The notes: generated by a model not told the origin, from the sequence alone. 64,000 bases of DNA from Methanosarcina barkeri 3 (GCF_000970305.1 NZ_CP009517.1:1674001-1738000); one strand, 5' to 3'; shown: positions 46,542 to 56,386, counted from the stretch's first letter. Translations and numbers: made by a program.

Positions 46542-48005
46542 TCAGGCCTGTGTTTTTTCATCATCAAGGTTTTCAAAGTCTTCCAGGTCTTCTTCTTTCT
46601 CGACTCCTTTTTTAAATTTTCGATTATTCAGGTAGATAGCTACTGTAAAAACTGCCAGTAAAAGAAATATGGGATATTTAAAGAAATTAAGAAGTCCCGA
46701 AAGCCTTGATGAACTCTCTACAGAGGCTGAACTCTCTATAGCCGGATCGTTTTCACTTTTTATATCATCTGATACTTCACCTGAGGAAGCTGAAGCAGTC
46801 TCAACTACGTTTTCAATACCTCCCGTTACTACTATTCCTTCTTTTAAAGGCAGTCCGAGTCCTTCTCCTGAAAGGAAATACTCATTTCCAAAGAGCCGTG
46901 CAAAAACTGAAGAATTTCGCTCAAAAAGATATGCTGCTCCGTCATCACTCGCTGCAGCAAGGGTTGAGCTATCGAGAGAAACAGACAAACTATTAATGTT
47001 TCCTCCGCAACTGTAGTTCCAGAACTCATTCCCATCCAGATCCAGCACGTAAAGCGTATCGTCCCAGCTTCCGGCTGCAATGAATGATGCATCCGGTGAA
47101 ATTGCAATGCTGTATATGTCTTCTTTTGCCTTGTAGTCCCAGAGTTTTGTACCTGTATTGTTAAACAGGTAGATTTTATCATCAAAACTTCCTGCTGCTA
47201 GATAGGAGCCGTTATTTGTCAGGGAAACACTGCTAATCCAGTAAGCAGGATTGTGTATCCAGGAAAAATCACCTTTCTGGTTAAGGAGATAGACATTATA
47301 ATTGGAACCTCCTGCAGCCACATAATTGGCCTGTGGAGTGATGCACACACAATTAATTACACTGCCTGTCTTTCGTTTCCAGATATTATTTCCTTCTTTA
47401 TCAAAGAGGTAAATGTAATAACTGGAACCTCCGGCTGCAACGTAAGTACCGTCTATGGAGAGAGCTATACTGCGGACGGAATTTTCTGAATCAAAACTCC
47501 ATAATAACCTGCCTTCATTATTAAAAAAGTAAATCTTACCGTCTTCACTGCCTGCTGCCACATATGAACCATCGGAAGAGACCACAACGCAATTCACGCT
47601 ACCCCCAGTTTCGTAACTCCAGAGTAATTTTCCTTCCCTGTTAAAAAAGTATACTTTTTTATCGTTACTTCCTGCAGCTACACGAGACCCATCTGGAGAG
47701 ATCGATACGGTGTAAACAATATCTCCAGTAGTATAATTCCAGAGTTCCTTCCCCCCGGAACTAAAAAGAGAAACATTATGATTAAAGTCCCCAATTGCAA
47801 TATAACCCCCACTGGAAGAAAGAGAAACCGTGTTAATTATACATCCTGTTTCGCATTTGCAGAGCAGGTCAAAAGCTCTGAGTTCCGAAAGATTTACGTC
47901 CCCACTGTTGTCCGGAGTAACAGAGTCTGCAGCTCCCGAATCTGCAAACAGGCCGAAGAGCAGACCCAGTGCTATAAGTAACCATATTCCCGCTGACTGT
48001 CTCAT
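46542..48005 (-). CDS. Secreted WD40/PQQ-like beta-propeller protein with C-terminal membrane anchor
   Basis: A 487-residue protein: signal peptide (about residues 1-26), then eight similar blades of about 40 residues, each with a variant of VAAGS.D.KIYFFNNEGKLLW.Y. After a Ser/Glu-rich spacer comes a hydrophobic helix (YPIFLLLAVFTVAIYL) and a very acidic cytoplasmic tail (EKEEDLEDFENLDDEK). It is presumably exposed on the cell surface. Its neighbours are another surface protein upstream and a MITE downstream. Function unknown. Confidence 0.85.
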   Translation of the reverse strand: MRQSAGIWLLIALGLLFGLFADSGAADSVTPDNSGDVNLSELRAFDLLCKCETGCIINTVSLSSSGGYIAIGDFNHNVSLFSSGGKELWNYTTGDIVYTVSISPDGSRVAAGSNDKKVYFFNREGKLLWSYETGGSVNCVVVSSDGSYVAAGSEDGKIYFFNNEGRLLWSFDSENSVRSIALSIDGTYVAAGGSSYYIYLFDKEGNNIWKRKTGSVINCVCITPQANYVAAGGSNYNVYLLNQKGDFSWIHNPAYWISSVSLTNNGSYLAAGSFDDKIYLFNNTGTKLWDYKAKEDIYSIAISPDASFIAAGSWDDTLYVLDLDGNEFWNYSCGGNINSLSVSLDSSTLAAASDDGAAYLFERNSSVFARLFGNEYFLSGEGLGLPLKEGIVVTGGIENVVETASASSGEVSDDIKSENDPAIESSASVESSSRLSGLLNFFKYPIFLLLAVFTVAIYLNNRKFKKGVEKEEDLEDFENLDDEKTQA

Positions 48006-48113
48006 AATAAATGTAGTTTAGGAGTTTATTCCACATGAATTTTTTGCAAGAGTTTTGTGTTAGAATTTCCATTACCTTTCAGCTATGACCGTTTTCAGTA
48101 TTCATAAAGTATG

Positions 48114-51100
48114 TTACTCACTTTTTACAGTAACGTAACCCGGCCTTATTATCGAACTGCTGCCATCAGTATTAGTTACATTTAGAGTAACGTTATAAGT
48201 TCCAGGTTTTGTGAAAGTGTGCGTAGCATTCATCGCATGCTTTGAATTAATACCGTCCCCAAAGTCCCACAGCCAGGAAGTCGGTGCACCTGTACTATTG
48301 TCAGTAAACAGTACTTTTAACGGGGCTGTTCCAGAATTAGGGAATCCAGAAAAGTCTGCAACTGGTTTCTTTGATTCTGATTCCTTCTTCGAAATAGTGC
48401 ACATGTAGATATCCGAGTTTTCAAGTCCATTGCGAGAATCTGCCCATACAATCCTGTCCCCGTAGATTGCACGACCCGACGCTGATCCGCTGGTAGTGAT
48501 CTGAGTCTCCTTTCCAGTGGGGAGATCGTACATATAGATATCAGTTTTCCAATTGCGAGTATCGGTATATACTATTCTGTTACCATAAATGACAGGCCAG
48601 CCTACACGTCCGCTAGCGATTTGAGTTTCCTTTTTAGTGGAAAGATCATACATGTGGATATCGAAATTCCCATTGTGTTCATCCTGCCATACAATTCTGT
48701 TCCCGTGAATTACAGGCTTCTGCTTCCATGATTCAGTGGAAGTTATCTGTGTCTCTTTGGAAGTAGACAGATTGTACATGTAAATATCTCCATCTACCCA
48801 TACTACTCTATCATCGTATATACTAGGAAAATACTTATGGTCGGATTCACTGGTAGTAATCTGAATCTCTCTGGAAGTAGAAAGATTATACATGTATACA
48901 TCGGATTTTCCATTGCGGAAATCAATCCATGCAGCCTTATCCTTATAGATAGCAGGAAGCCACTTATCTGATTTGTTAGTGGTTATCTGAGTTTCCTTAG
49001 AAGCGGAGACATTGTATACGTAGATCTTATTTTGATTTCCATTACGCAGATTATTCCACACTATATTGCCACTGCCAATATCAAGATCGTACTGACTAGT
49101 TTCACCGGTGATTATTTTCATTTCCTTGCGAGTGTTGAGATCATACATATAGATATCCCAGTTTCCATTGCGGTTATCCTGCCATACTATCCAGTCATTG
49201 TAGATATCAGGGCCACCCGTGATTGATTTGTTTGTTGTAATCAGATATTCGGTGAGAATAAGCTCCCCATCTATGCGTTGCGCAGGAGATACTGTTACAA
49301 TAGACGATTTTGAGGAAGTGCCCTTTATATTATCTACTGTCAGGTTAACAGTATAGGTTCCAGGATAAGCATATACATAAACCGGATTTTTTTCTATAGA
49401 ATCAGCAGTTCCATCATTGTTGAAATCCCATACCCATGATGTTGCGTTTTCCGAGAGTTGTGTAAATTGAACTGAAAGAGGAACCTGACCAGCTGTGGCA
49501 TTAGTTTTGAAGTCTGCTAACGGAGGAACTTCAGCTTCCCGTAAAATTATTTCCATATTTTTTGATGACTTGTCTTTTCCGTTACTCACGGTTAAATTGA
49601 TAATATAAGTTCCCGGAGTCGTGTATGTATAAGCTGGATTTTGGTTTGTGGAGTCAGATATTCCATCACTGTCAAAATCCCATTTCCATAAAATTGCATT
49701 TTTCGAGAGATCTGTAAACTGGACAGCAACTGGGGCAAGATCCTGTGTTATATTTGTACTGAAGTTTGCAATGGGAATTATTGATTCCTGCGATGTTGAT
49801 ACAGATACGAGCGGGAGATAGTCCGTATAATTCTCATTAATTTTATAGGGTAAATCTCCAATTCCATCTTCATCCGAATCTACGCAGTTCTGGGAAAATC
49901 CAGTTCCATCAGGTTTTGCCCAGTAATTACCACCAAGGTAAGGACCGCATACAACATTAGTACCTGAGACTTTTGTGATATTCCAGGTAGCGAAAAATAT
50001 TCCGGTTTTATTGTTTATTGTCTTTGCAGTATAATAGTTGCTTTTGTCGCTGCTTTCATCGTTAAAGAAATTGACAGTATTATTAAATATGTTATTATAA
50101 AACCAATTGGTTCCATTATATGGAACCTCATAGCTGACATCTCCGACACAGACTCCATATTGATTGTTTAGTTCCACCCTGTTACTGGCTACCAGATTGC
50201 CTGAAGAATCGCATTCAAAAAATATGCCTATATTGTTGTTTGAAATAGTATTGTTTAAAAGTGAGTTTCCTCCATTTAAAAGTGAGTCTCCTCCTGCTAA
50301 GTTTCCTACATAAGCTGGACCGCTTAAGAATATCCCTATATTGCTGTTTAAGATTGTATTATTTGAAAAAGAGTGCCCACTTAGCGATGCTCCAACCATA
50401 ATTCCTTGGCCATTATCAGTTAGAGTATTATTATTAATTACACAAGAACCTGACATTATATGCATGCCTGTGCTACAATTCACAATCTTATTGTTTTCTA
50501 TTTCACCAGAATCAGAGTCATAAAGGGCAATTCCCATACCCCCCGAGCCAGCGTTTGGATCATTTGAAACATAATTCTCGAGAATTTTGTAGCCATTGCA
50601 TTGAACCAAATCTATGCAACCCTTTAAAATAGTATTATTAAGCAAAACAGAATTATTTAGTCCTCGATAAACATCAATACTTCCGTCAACAATTAGATTG
50701 TCGGAAATTCTAAGATTAGAAATCACGGCGTCATCAGGCGCAGATATACGGACACCTGAGCTTAGAATCACGTTCTTCTCAACCATGAAGCTGTGACACA
50801 CCTTAGCATCAATGCCAAGTTTCAAAATGTTATTTTTAACAGTACAGTTTTCAATGGGGTCCTGATAACTATAACCAGCAAAGGCACCAGTAGGCATATA
50901 TTTCCGTAAAATTAAACCTTCCTGTATACTAAACCCACTTATAGTAGTATTGTTTGCACCCATTTTAAATGACCGAACAAGAGTGTTCTCAGGATCTTGA
51001 GATTCAGAAAGGATACTTATATTTTCCTTTGTTACACCCACACTTTCGTTATAATTTCCTGGACAAACTAAAATTACATCTCCAGAATACGAATTAGTTA

Positions 51101-51245
51101 CTGCTTCCTGAATAGATCTGAAATCTGCTTCAGAATCATCATCTACAGTAATTTCCTTTGCCGACGCATGACCACAAATCGTGTCTGTTATTGCTCCTGC
51201 TATAAATAGAATGGTCACTAAAAAGATTGTTCTGCGTGCTCCCAT
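48114..51245 (-). CDS. Large mosaic surface protein (beta-helix, PKD, propeller, PKD)
   Basis: A 1043-residue exported protein. After a signal peptide (about residues 1-30) comes a NosD-like right-handed beta-helix (about 35-490), two PKD domains (about 510-680; IANFSTNITQDLAPVAVQFT and LADFKTNATAGQVPLSVQFT), a TolB-like propeller of seven blades with IVWQDNRNGNWDIYMYDL-type repeats (about 690-950), and a final PKD domain (DFSGFPNSGTAPLKVLFTD). There is no C-terminal anchor. Such mosaics are typical S-layer-associated or matrix proteins of Methanosarcina. It is followed by the propeller gene in the same direction, 108 bases downstream. Confidence 0.88.
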   Translation of the reverse strand: MGARRTIFLVTILFIAGAITDTICGHASAKEITVDDDSEADFRSIQEAVTNSYSGDVILVCPGNYNESVGVTKENISILSESQDPENTLVRSFKMGANNTTISGFSIQEGLILRKYMPTGAFAGYSYQDPIENCTVKNNILKLGIDAKVCHSFMVEKNVILSSGVRISAPDDAVISNLRISDNLIVDGSIDVYRGLNNSVLLNNTILKGCIDLVQCNGYKILENYVSNDPNAGSGGMGIALYDSDSGEIENNKIVNCSTGMHIMSGSCVINNNTLTDNGQGIMVGASLSGHSFSNNTILNSNIGIFLSGPAYVGNLAGGDSLLNGGNSLLNNTISNNNIGIFFECDSSGNLVASNRVELNNQYGVCVGDVSYEVPYNGTNWFYNNIFNNTVNFFNDESSDKSNYYTAKTINNKTGIFFATWNITKVSGTNVVCGPYLGGNYWAKPDGTGFSQNCVDSDEDGIGDLPYKINENYTDYLPLVSVSTSQESIIPIANFSTNITQDLAPVAVQFTDLSKNAILWKWDFDSDGISDSTNQNPAYTYTTPGTYIINLTVSNGKDKSSKNMEIILREAEVPPLADFKTNATAGQVPLSVQFTQLSENATSWVWDFNNDGTADSIEKNPVYVYAYPGTYTVNLTVDNIKGTSSKSSIVTVSPAQRIDGELILTEYLITTNKSITGGPDIYNDWIVWQDNRNGNWDIYMYDLNTRKEMKIITGETSQYDLDIGSGNIVWNNLRNGNQNKIYVYNVSASKETQITTNKSDKWLPAIYKDKAAWIDFRNGKSDVYMYNLSTSREIQITTSESDHKYFPSIYDDRVVWVDGDIYMYNLSTSKETQITSTESWKQKPVIHGNRIVWQDEHNGNFDIHMYDLSTKKETQIASGRVGWPVIYGNRIVYTDTRNWKTDIYMYDLPTGKETQITTSGSASGRAIYGDRIVWADSRNGLENSDIYMCTISKKESESKKPVADFSGFPNSGTAPLKVLFTDNSTGAPTSWLWDFGDGINSKHAMNATHTFTKPGTYNVTLNVTNTDGSSSIIRPGYVTVKSE

Positions 51246-51441
51246 TAACTACCACTCCCATCGAACCTGTTAAAACTCATTTCAGTTATGTTTTGAGAGC
51301 AGCCAGAATTTTGTCAGTTTTAATCTGTTTTAATGTTATTTGATTTCCAGTAAGATACTGACCAGAAGTAAACAAAATTCGGGATTCAAACAGGTTCATT
51401 GAATATACGTATGGGAACTGTAAAACCTCTTTTCTGAATTT

Positions 51442-51678
51442 GTGCTTTTATATAATAATCAAAAAATTGAAAAAGTAAACATAAAAGCATTAGGAGTTTC
51501 AAGGTTTATGATAAATAATCAGGTATGGGTTTTTGCAGTACCCTGTAAAGAAGCTAAACATAAAGGCAGATATAGTTATCTAATTGCGACTGAAAAAATA
51601 AGAGAGATAGGAAGTTTAGAGCAAGGCATTTTTAAAGTAGATCTCTCAAACCTTCCCATCCAGGAAAACAAGAGATAA
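51442..51678 (+). CDS. Hypothetical small protein
   Basis: A 78-residue frame from a GTG start. The segment VSRFMINNQVWVFAVPCKEA followed by HKGRYSYLIATEKIREIGSL has ordinary protein composition. No family, signal peptide or close neighbour supports a function, and no good ribosome-binding site precedes it. Confidence 0.4.
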   Translation: MLLYNNQKIEKVNIKALGVSRFMINNQVWVFAVPCKEAKHKGRYSYLIATEKIREIGSLEQGIFKVDLSNLPIQENKR

Positions 51679-51753
51679 ATTTATAGGCTATTTTCAGTTA
51701 ACGCTTAGCCAAAAGGTCATAAGGTTAAGTTGTAACAATTACAGATAATTTTT

Positions 51754-52020
51754 CTACTTTTTAATGTAAATAATCAGACATAAGATTATCAGGACGACAA
51801 GAATAACCGCATAATATAACGGGTTGCCCTCAATATTAAATCCAAATATTCCTGAAGATTCTTCTTCCTCTGGACCCGATTCAATCCCAACAGCACTATT
51901 AAACCTTTCTTCTATGCCCATATGGCCTGAGATATGGTAGGCAATCAAGCTTAATCCTGCAACAGCCAAAACCAATAACCCAAATAAGAGCATACTTTTC
52001 TTTCGATCTATTTCATACAA
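51754..52020 (-). CDS. CbiN-like/PDGLE-type small membrane component of the cobalt/nickel transporter
   Basis: An 88-residue protein with two membrane helices (LLFGLLVLAVAGLSLIAYHI and YYAVILVVLIILCLIIYI) separated by an acidic extracellular loop. This is the layout of CbiN or PDGLE accessory subunits that work with CbiM. The start overlaps the end of the CbiM gene by eight bases, which supports this role. Confidence 0.75.
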   Translation of the reverse strand: MYEIDRKKSMLLFGLLVLAVAGLSLIAYHISGHMGIEERFNSAVGIESGPEEEESSGIFGFNIEGNPLYYAVILVVLIILCLIIYIKK

Positions 52021-52672
52021 GTGGCTCAGCCTCCGAAAGCATATCTGGTCTGACTTTTCGTATGTAAGATACTACATATCCAGTAAGCACAGCCTCTATC
52101 ACAGCAACTCCCATATTGACTCCTGCCAGGAGAGAGAGCCCATAGAGAATATCCATACGACTCTGCGTTACTCCCTGGATACCTGAGATCAATATTATGA
52201 CTATCATGATTACGTTACCAAGCAAAAGTCCTGCCAAAGTAGCGATACCGGCTCTCGAAAACAAGCTTAATTTGGCTTTGATAAGTCCGCGATATGTAAA
52301 GTAGGCAACCGAAACTTCAGTTATATTGACTAGAGTGTTCGCTCCGATCATCCCCCATCCACCATGTCCTATTGCTGCAGATAATATATTCACTATGAAC
52401 ACAATTATCCCTCCTACTGCCGGACCTCCCAGAATACCTATAAGAGGCGTTAGATTCATGTGAACTCCACCAAACAAGGGGATATTTACCTGAAAGATTG
52501 CAAATGAAGCAGCAGTGCACATCCCTGCAATAGTTAACACTTTATTGTCATTGCTTTTCTTCACATTTTTCATCCAATACATACAAAGGCAGACTACAAT
52601 TATAGCGAGAATCCACCATATAGAAATCCATTGGAAGGAAAAAGCACCGTCTTCTAAATGTATGTGAGCCAT
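52013..52672 (-). CDS. cbiM: CbiM-like substrate-binding membrane subunit of an ECF cobalt/nickel transporter
   Basis: A 219-residue membrane protein. The N-terminal MAHIHLEDGAFSFQW supplies the conserved His residues that bind Co or Ni in this family, and the helices with FGGVHMNLTPLIGILGGPAV and NILSAAIGHGGWGMIGANTL are diagnostic. It would capture the metal and deliver it through the CbiQ/CbiO module. GGAAGT lies nine bases before the ATG. It heads a separate transcription unit with a palindromic operator candidate about 95 bases upstream. Co versus Ni cannot be decided. Confidence 0.88.
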   Translation of the reverse strand: MAHIHLEDGAFSFQWISIWWILAIIVVCLCMYWMKNVKKSNDNKVLTIAGMCTAASFAIFQVNIPLFGGVHMNLTPLIGILGGPAVGGIIVFIVNILSAAIGHGGWGMIGANTLVNITEVSVAYFTYRGLIKAKLSLFSRAGIATLAGLLLGNVIMIVIILISGIQGVTQSRMDILYGLSLLAGVNMGVAVIEAVLTGYVVSYIRKVRPDMLSEAEPLV

Positions 52673-52765
52673 TTGAGAACTTCCTATAATATTTGTTTTT
52701 TATCTATGCAGATTTTAAACAGGTTTCAGTAACACTAATTTGTTGGATTTATCAATTTTGTAATT

Positions 52766-52802
52766 TTTGGCATAATACCAAATAATTTGGTATTATGCCA
52801 AA
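52766..52802 (-). promoter_or_regulatory. 37-bp palindromic operator candidate upstream of cbiM
   Basis: A perfect palindrome made of two copies of TTTGG-N7-CCAAA (52766-52782 and 52786-52802) separated by TAA. Each half is itself dyad-like. The same motif occurs once upstream of the companion cbiQ unit at 55014-55030. It is probably the binding site of a metal- or cobalamin-responsive repressor; NikR-type or another regulator are possible. Confidence 0.7.
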
Positions 52803-52869
52803 TTTTAATTTTGCAAGTTAGCTAGAAAGTAATAAATCAAATTGAGGAAAATAGAACTCAAACTAGTTC

Positions 52870-53060
52870 GTTAGAGCTCTTTAGATGATGCGTGTTACAA
52901 CTTTTTAGATGACGCATGTTACAACTTTTTAGATGATGCTTATTACAACTTTTTAGATGATGCATGTTATAGCTTTTTAGATGATGCATGTTATAGCTTT
53001 TAGTGCTATATGCTACAACTTTTTAGGTGCTACATGTTAGAGCTCTTTAGACACTGTTTA
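52870..53060 (+). repeat. 24-bp tandem repeat array
   Basis: About seven copies of the 24-base unit ACAACTTTTTAGATGATGCA + TGTT, with TATAGC replacing ACAAC in some. It fills most of the 402-base gap between the ATPase gene and cbiM, downstream of the former. Non-coding. Confidence 0.9.
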
Positions 53061-53074
53061 TATTTGTTCTCAGG

Positions 53075-53938
53075 TTAGAGGGATTTAACCAGCTCTTCCA
53101 CAGTCACAGGCCTTCTTTTTACCTCTATTTTCTTAAACTCGCAGAGAGCTTCATACACCTGTGCAATTATAGGTTCCTTCAGCCCTGCATCTTCAAGCAA
53201 ATCAATATTGTAAAAGATGTCTGAGGGCCTGCCTTCCGCAATTACAGATCCTCCTTTAACAATACAGACCCTATCAGCTATACGTGCAGCAAGGTCGAGA
53301 TCGTGTGTAGCCAGGACGATACTAATGCCGTGCTTTTCTTTTAATTCACAGATTATGTTTTCAATGATTTCGGCATGCTTTGGGTCCAGATCTGAAGTTG
53401 GTTCATCAAGAGCAATTATTTTTGGTTTCATGGCAAGGATACCAGCTATGGAGACTAAACGTTTCTGCCCACCACTAAGATAATTAGGAATTTTGTTTAT
53501 AAACTTCTCAGCTCCTACAGCCCTTAAAGCTTCCATTGCTGCGTTCCAGGCTTCACCTCTGTTCATACCTAAATTGAGTGGGCCGAACATAACGTCATCG
53601 AGGACAGTTGGAGCAAAAAGCTGATCATCCGATTTCTGAAACACTATTCCCACGTGTTTCCACAGATCTTTTTTTGTTGTAGAGTCTGTCTTTTGACCCA
53701 TGACATATATGTTACCTTTTGACGGCAAAAGCAGGCCGTTCAGGTGCTCCAAAAGGGTCGATTTGCCTGAGCCGTTTGCCCCGCATAAGGCAACGATCTC
53801 ATTCTCTTTAACCCTGAAACACAAATCATGAATTCCAATGCTGCCATCTGGGTAGACATGACTTGCACAGTCTATGTGTATTAACTCATGAGGCTCTGAA
53901 AAAGCATGGTTTTGTACTGGATCAATATGTTTTTTCAT
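53075..53938 (-). CDS. cbiO: CbiO-type ATPase of the cobalt/nickel ECF transporter
   Basis: A 287-residue ABC ATPase. Walker A GANGSGKST, Q-loop VFQKSDDQLFAPTV (ECF-specific DQ-F pattern), signature LSGGQKRLVSIAGILAM, Walker B IIALDEPTSDLDP and H-loop ATHDLDLA are all present. It follows cbiQ by eleven bases and works with it as the energy-coupling module. Confidence 0.92.
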   Translation of the reverse strand: MKKHIDPVQNHAFSEPHELIHIDCASHVYPDGSIGIHDLCFRVKENEIVALCGANGSGKSTLLEHLNGLLLPSKGNIYVMGQKTDSTTKKDLWKHVGIVFQKSDDQLFAPTVLDDVMFGPLNLGMNRGEAWNAAMEALRAVGAEKFINKIPNYLSGGQKRLVSIAGILAMKPKIIALDEPTSDLDPKHAEIIENIICELKEKHGISIVLATHDLDLAARIADRVCIVKGGSVIAEGRPSDIFYNIDLLEDAGLKEPIIAQVYEALCEFKKIEVKRRPVTVEELVKSL

Positions 53939-53949
53939 AAATTAGTCAT

Positions 53950-54840
53950 TCACCTCGAAATTGATGAATTATGAAACAGTAGCAGATAAGTTACTACGAA
54001 TAAAAACACCAACAAAACAGCATAGTCTATAGGTTTCATTTGAGGAACTTCTGTTGATGTAGTGTATGTTCCATCATATCCCCGAGACTCCATAGCTTTG
54101 TTCACCCTTTCCGCCTGATCATAAGATCGAATAAAAACAAGCGCAAAGATCTCCGCAAAGATCTGGCTTTGCCTGACTACGTTTTTAATTAAACCTCCAC
54201 CTCTCGACTTAAAAGCCCTTATCATAGAATCAACCATGTCCAATGTTATGAAAAGAAACCTGTAGGACATCAAAAATATCTGATCTATGGGAAATGGAAA
54301 GATCCTGTAAATCAGAACTGAAAGATAAGCGTATTTAGTCGTCATGAGAAACAGAAGGGAAGATGTCATTGATATAAGAGCTTTTAGCAAAAGCCTAACC
54401 ACTAGCAATAACCCATTATCCGTTAAAGTCAAGGAAAACCAGAAGAATTTGAGGGAAAACAGTGGTACACCGGTTTCGTTCCACATCAATAAGATAACTA
54501 AAGATAAAACAAACAAAACAGGTAAGAGACACCAGTCAAATAGCTTTCTTATTGGCAGTCCAATATGCCAATATAAAAGAAGTAAAAGAGCATACAGAGC
54601 CACCAGTACTTCAACACTTTTAACAATAGTTAAAATTAAGATGATGGCAATAAGCCCAATTAGTTTTATCCAGGGACTGGCCCTAGAAAGAAAAGAGTAA
54701 GAGTTCTCACTATAGTAAGTAATAAGATCAAGATCAGGGATATGACCGGAAGCCTGTGAGTTATTCATATATAATCCGCAATTTTGAATCAAATTTTGTT
54801 TACAGAAATCAAAGTAATAAGCAAGAAAACTATTTTTCAT
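53950..54840 (-). CDS. cbiQ: CbiQ-type transmembrane subunit of the cobalt/nickel ECF transporter
   Basis: A 296-residue membrane protein with about five helices and the coupling-helix motif AERVNKAMESRGYDG near residue 250 that contacts the ATPase. A start at an internal ATG (54768) would give a more usual length of 272 residues. First gene of the cbiQ-cbiO unit, with a single TTTGG-N7-CCAAA site about 175 bases upstream. Confidence 0.88.
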   Translation of the reverse strand: MKNSFLAYYFDFCKQNLIQNCGLYMNNSQASGHIPDLDLITYYSENSYSFLSRASPWIKLIGLIAIILILTIVKSVEVLVALYALLLLLYWHIGLPIRKLFDWCLLPVLFVLSLVILLMWNETGVPLFSLKFFWFSLTLTDNGLLLVVRLLLKALISMTSSLLFLMTTKYAYLSVLIYRIFPFPIDQIFLMSYRFLFITLDMVDSMIRAFKSRGGGLIKNVVRQSQIFAEIFALVFIRSYDQAERVNKAMESRGYDGTYTTSTEVPQMKPIDYAVLLVFLFVVTYLLLFHNSSISR

Positions 54841-55013
54841 ACCTGCTTGAACGCCAAATTTAAAAATATAATATTCAATTCTTCGCGTTCCAGAAAACAG
54901 ACACGGTTAAACTCAAAACTGTTTTTTCTCATTTTTGATCTCCTGATTTCTAGATATTAACATCTAACAGGCAGATATATCTTTTGGGTGAAACACAAAT
55001 ATATTGGGAAATA

Positions 55014-55030
55014 TTTGGTATATGGCCAAA
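55014..55030 (-). promoter_or_regulatory. TTTGG-N7-CCAAA operator candidate upstream of cbiQ
   Basis: TTTGG (55014-55018), seven bases, CCAAA (55026-55030). It matches the half-unit of the palindrome before cbiM, including TTTGGTAT at its left side. Its position upstream of the second transporter unit suggests both units share a regulator. Confidence 0.6.
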
Positions 55031-55205
55031 AAATTATAATAGCTAAGTACTCCAGTGCTTATACGTGAATAAACAGGATTTAAAAAGTTTATATTCTAGA
55101 CTCTAATTTGAGATTTGTAATCTGGAGCTACTGACAAAGTAACGAGGTTTAAATTTGGTAGAAGGAGTTTAAACTTGTTTAAGTAGTTGAAAACAATAAA
55201 TAAGA

Positions 55206-55270
55206 AAATTCATTGACATTCAATTCATTGACATTCAATTCATTGACATTCAATTCATTGACATCCAATT
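55206..55270 (+). repeat. 15-bp tandem repeat array
   Basis: Four copies of ATTCAATTCATTGAC. The sequence around it (54841-55205, 55271-55549) is AT-rich without a supported gene. Confidence 0.9.
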
Positions 55271-55549
55271 CAAACTAAATGAGGTTAATTATAAGAAGCT
55301 TAGTTATTTTTAAAATCTCTACAAACTACTTTTTCCATTTTCATTAACTTTCAAAACCACCCCACGGAAATTTCACATAGACTCTCAGTCTTAGAATAAG
55401 AAAACTTTAAGCCGACTGTTAGCTTGTTACGAAGACATTTATTAACATACAGATGAAATTAATAAATTATATATTAACTGTTTCCTTGTTTTTAAATGTC
55501 TCTTTCATTCTACATAAAACCTGAACCTGTAAATAGGAAAACTTGACAA

Positions 55550-55625
55550 GCAAATAGAAATTAAACCTTAAACAAGCAAATAGAAATTAAACCTTAAGAC
55601 AAGCAAATAAAAATTGAACCTTAAA
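55550..55625 (+). repeat. 26/27-bp tandem repeat array
   Basis: Three copies of ACAAGCAAATAGAAATTAAA + CCTTAA(G), the last with substitutions. It lies just upstream of the Fe-S protein gene. Confidence 0.85.
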
Positions 55626-55696
55626 AGTTATAACCAGGAAAAGAGAACAAAGTAAACCCGGATTTAACCCAAATTTAAGTTTAACAGGAGATAAGT

Positions 55697-56386
55697 ATGA
55701 GGGAGATTATCCTTACAAAAAAGATAGAAAATACTGCTTTTAAAATGAACGCGGATTTTATTGGAATTGCAGATGCAGCTTGCTTTGAAAACTCGGAATA
55801 TACAGGAAATAAACCTCAGGATGTGATGGCAAGTGTTCGGTCAGTTATAATCCTGGGAGTTGGCGTACCGAGAGGAGCTTTCGAGACTCTTCCAGAAGGA
55901 AGGGCCGAGTATACCAACACTCTTATGGCAGCAACTGCAACCCTTCGAATAGTCGCTTTTCAAATTGCAAAACTTATTGAAAAAGAAGGATACAGAGCAA
56001 CTATTGTGCCTACAGAAGGAAGTGAATTCGGATACTGGTATGCTAACCGCGAGACACTTAAGGCAAACCTGTCCATCAAATATGCTGCATATCATGCAGG
56101 ACTGGGAAACTTCGGCATGAATCATCTTCTTATTACAAAAGACTACGGTCCCAGAGTTCGAATGACCGCAATACTGACCAATGCTCCGCTAGAAAAAGGA
56201 GAAAAGGATACTTTACTACCGTTTATTAACGAGAAATGCAGCAAATGCCTGAAATGCATTGAAATATGCCCTGCTGGTGCTATCTCCCGGGATGGAGAAA
56301 TTGACAGGCAAAAGTGTGCACAGTATATGTTTAATGTACTGGGAGGGCTTCGTTGTGGGCTCTGTGTTAAAGTTTGCCCACAGTAA
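55697..56386 (+). CDS. QueG-like iron-sulfur oxidoreductase
   Basis: A 229-residue protein with an N-terminal QueG-type (DUF1730-like) domain, including GNFGMNHLLITKDYGPRVRM, and a C-terminal pair of [4Fe-4S] motifs: Cys181, 184, 187, 191 (CSKCLKCIEICP) and Cys207, 220, 223, 227 (CGLCVKVCP). Epoxyqueuosine reductases use this layout with cobalamin, but archaea make archaeosine rather than queuosine and this protein is shorter (QueG is over 300), so the real substrate is unclear. AGGAGATA lies six bases before the ATG. It may be relevant that a cobalt transporter is divergent from it. Confidence 0.8.
   Translation: MREIILTKKIENTAFKMNADFIGIADAACFENSEYTGNKPQDVMASVRSVIILGVGVPRGAFETLPEGRAEYTNTLMAATATLRIVAFQIAKLIEKEGYRATIVPTEGSEFGYWYANRETLKANLSIKYAAYHAGLGNFGMNHLLITKDYGPRVRMTAILTNAPLEKGEKDTLLPFINEKCSKCLKCIEICPAGAISRDGEIDRQKCAQYMFNVLGGLRCGLCVKVCPQ

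Noticed and set aside
52766-52802. Rho-independent terminator for cbiO
   Set aside because: The palindrome lies over 270 bases past the cbiO stop and is repeated in half form upstream of cbiQ, which fits an operator better.
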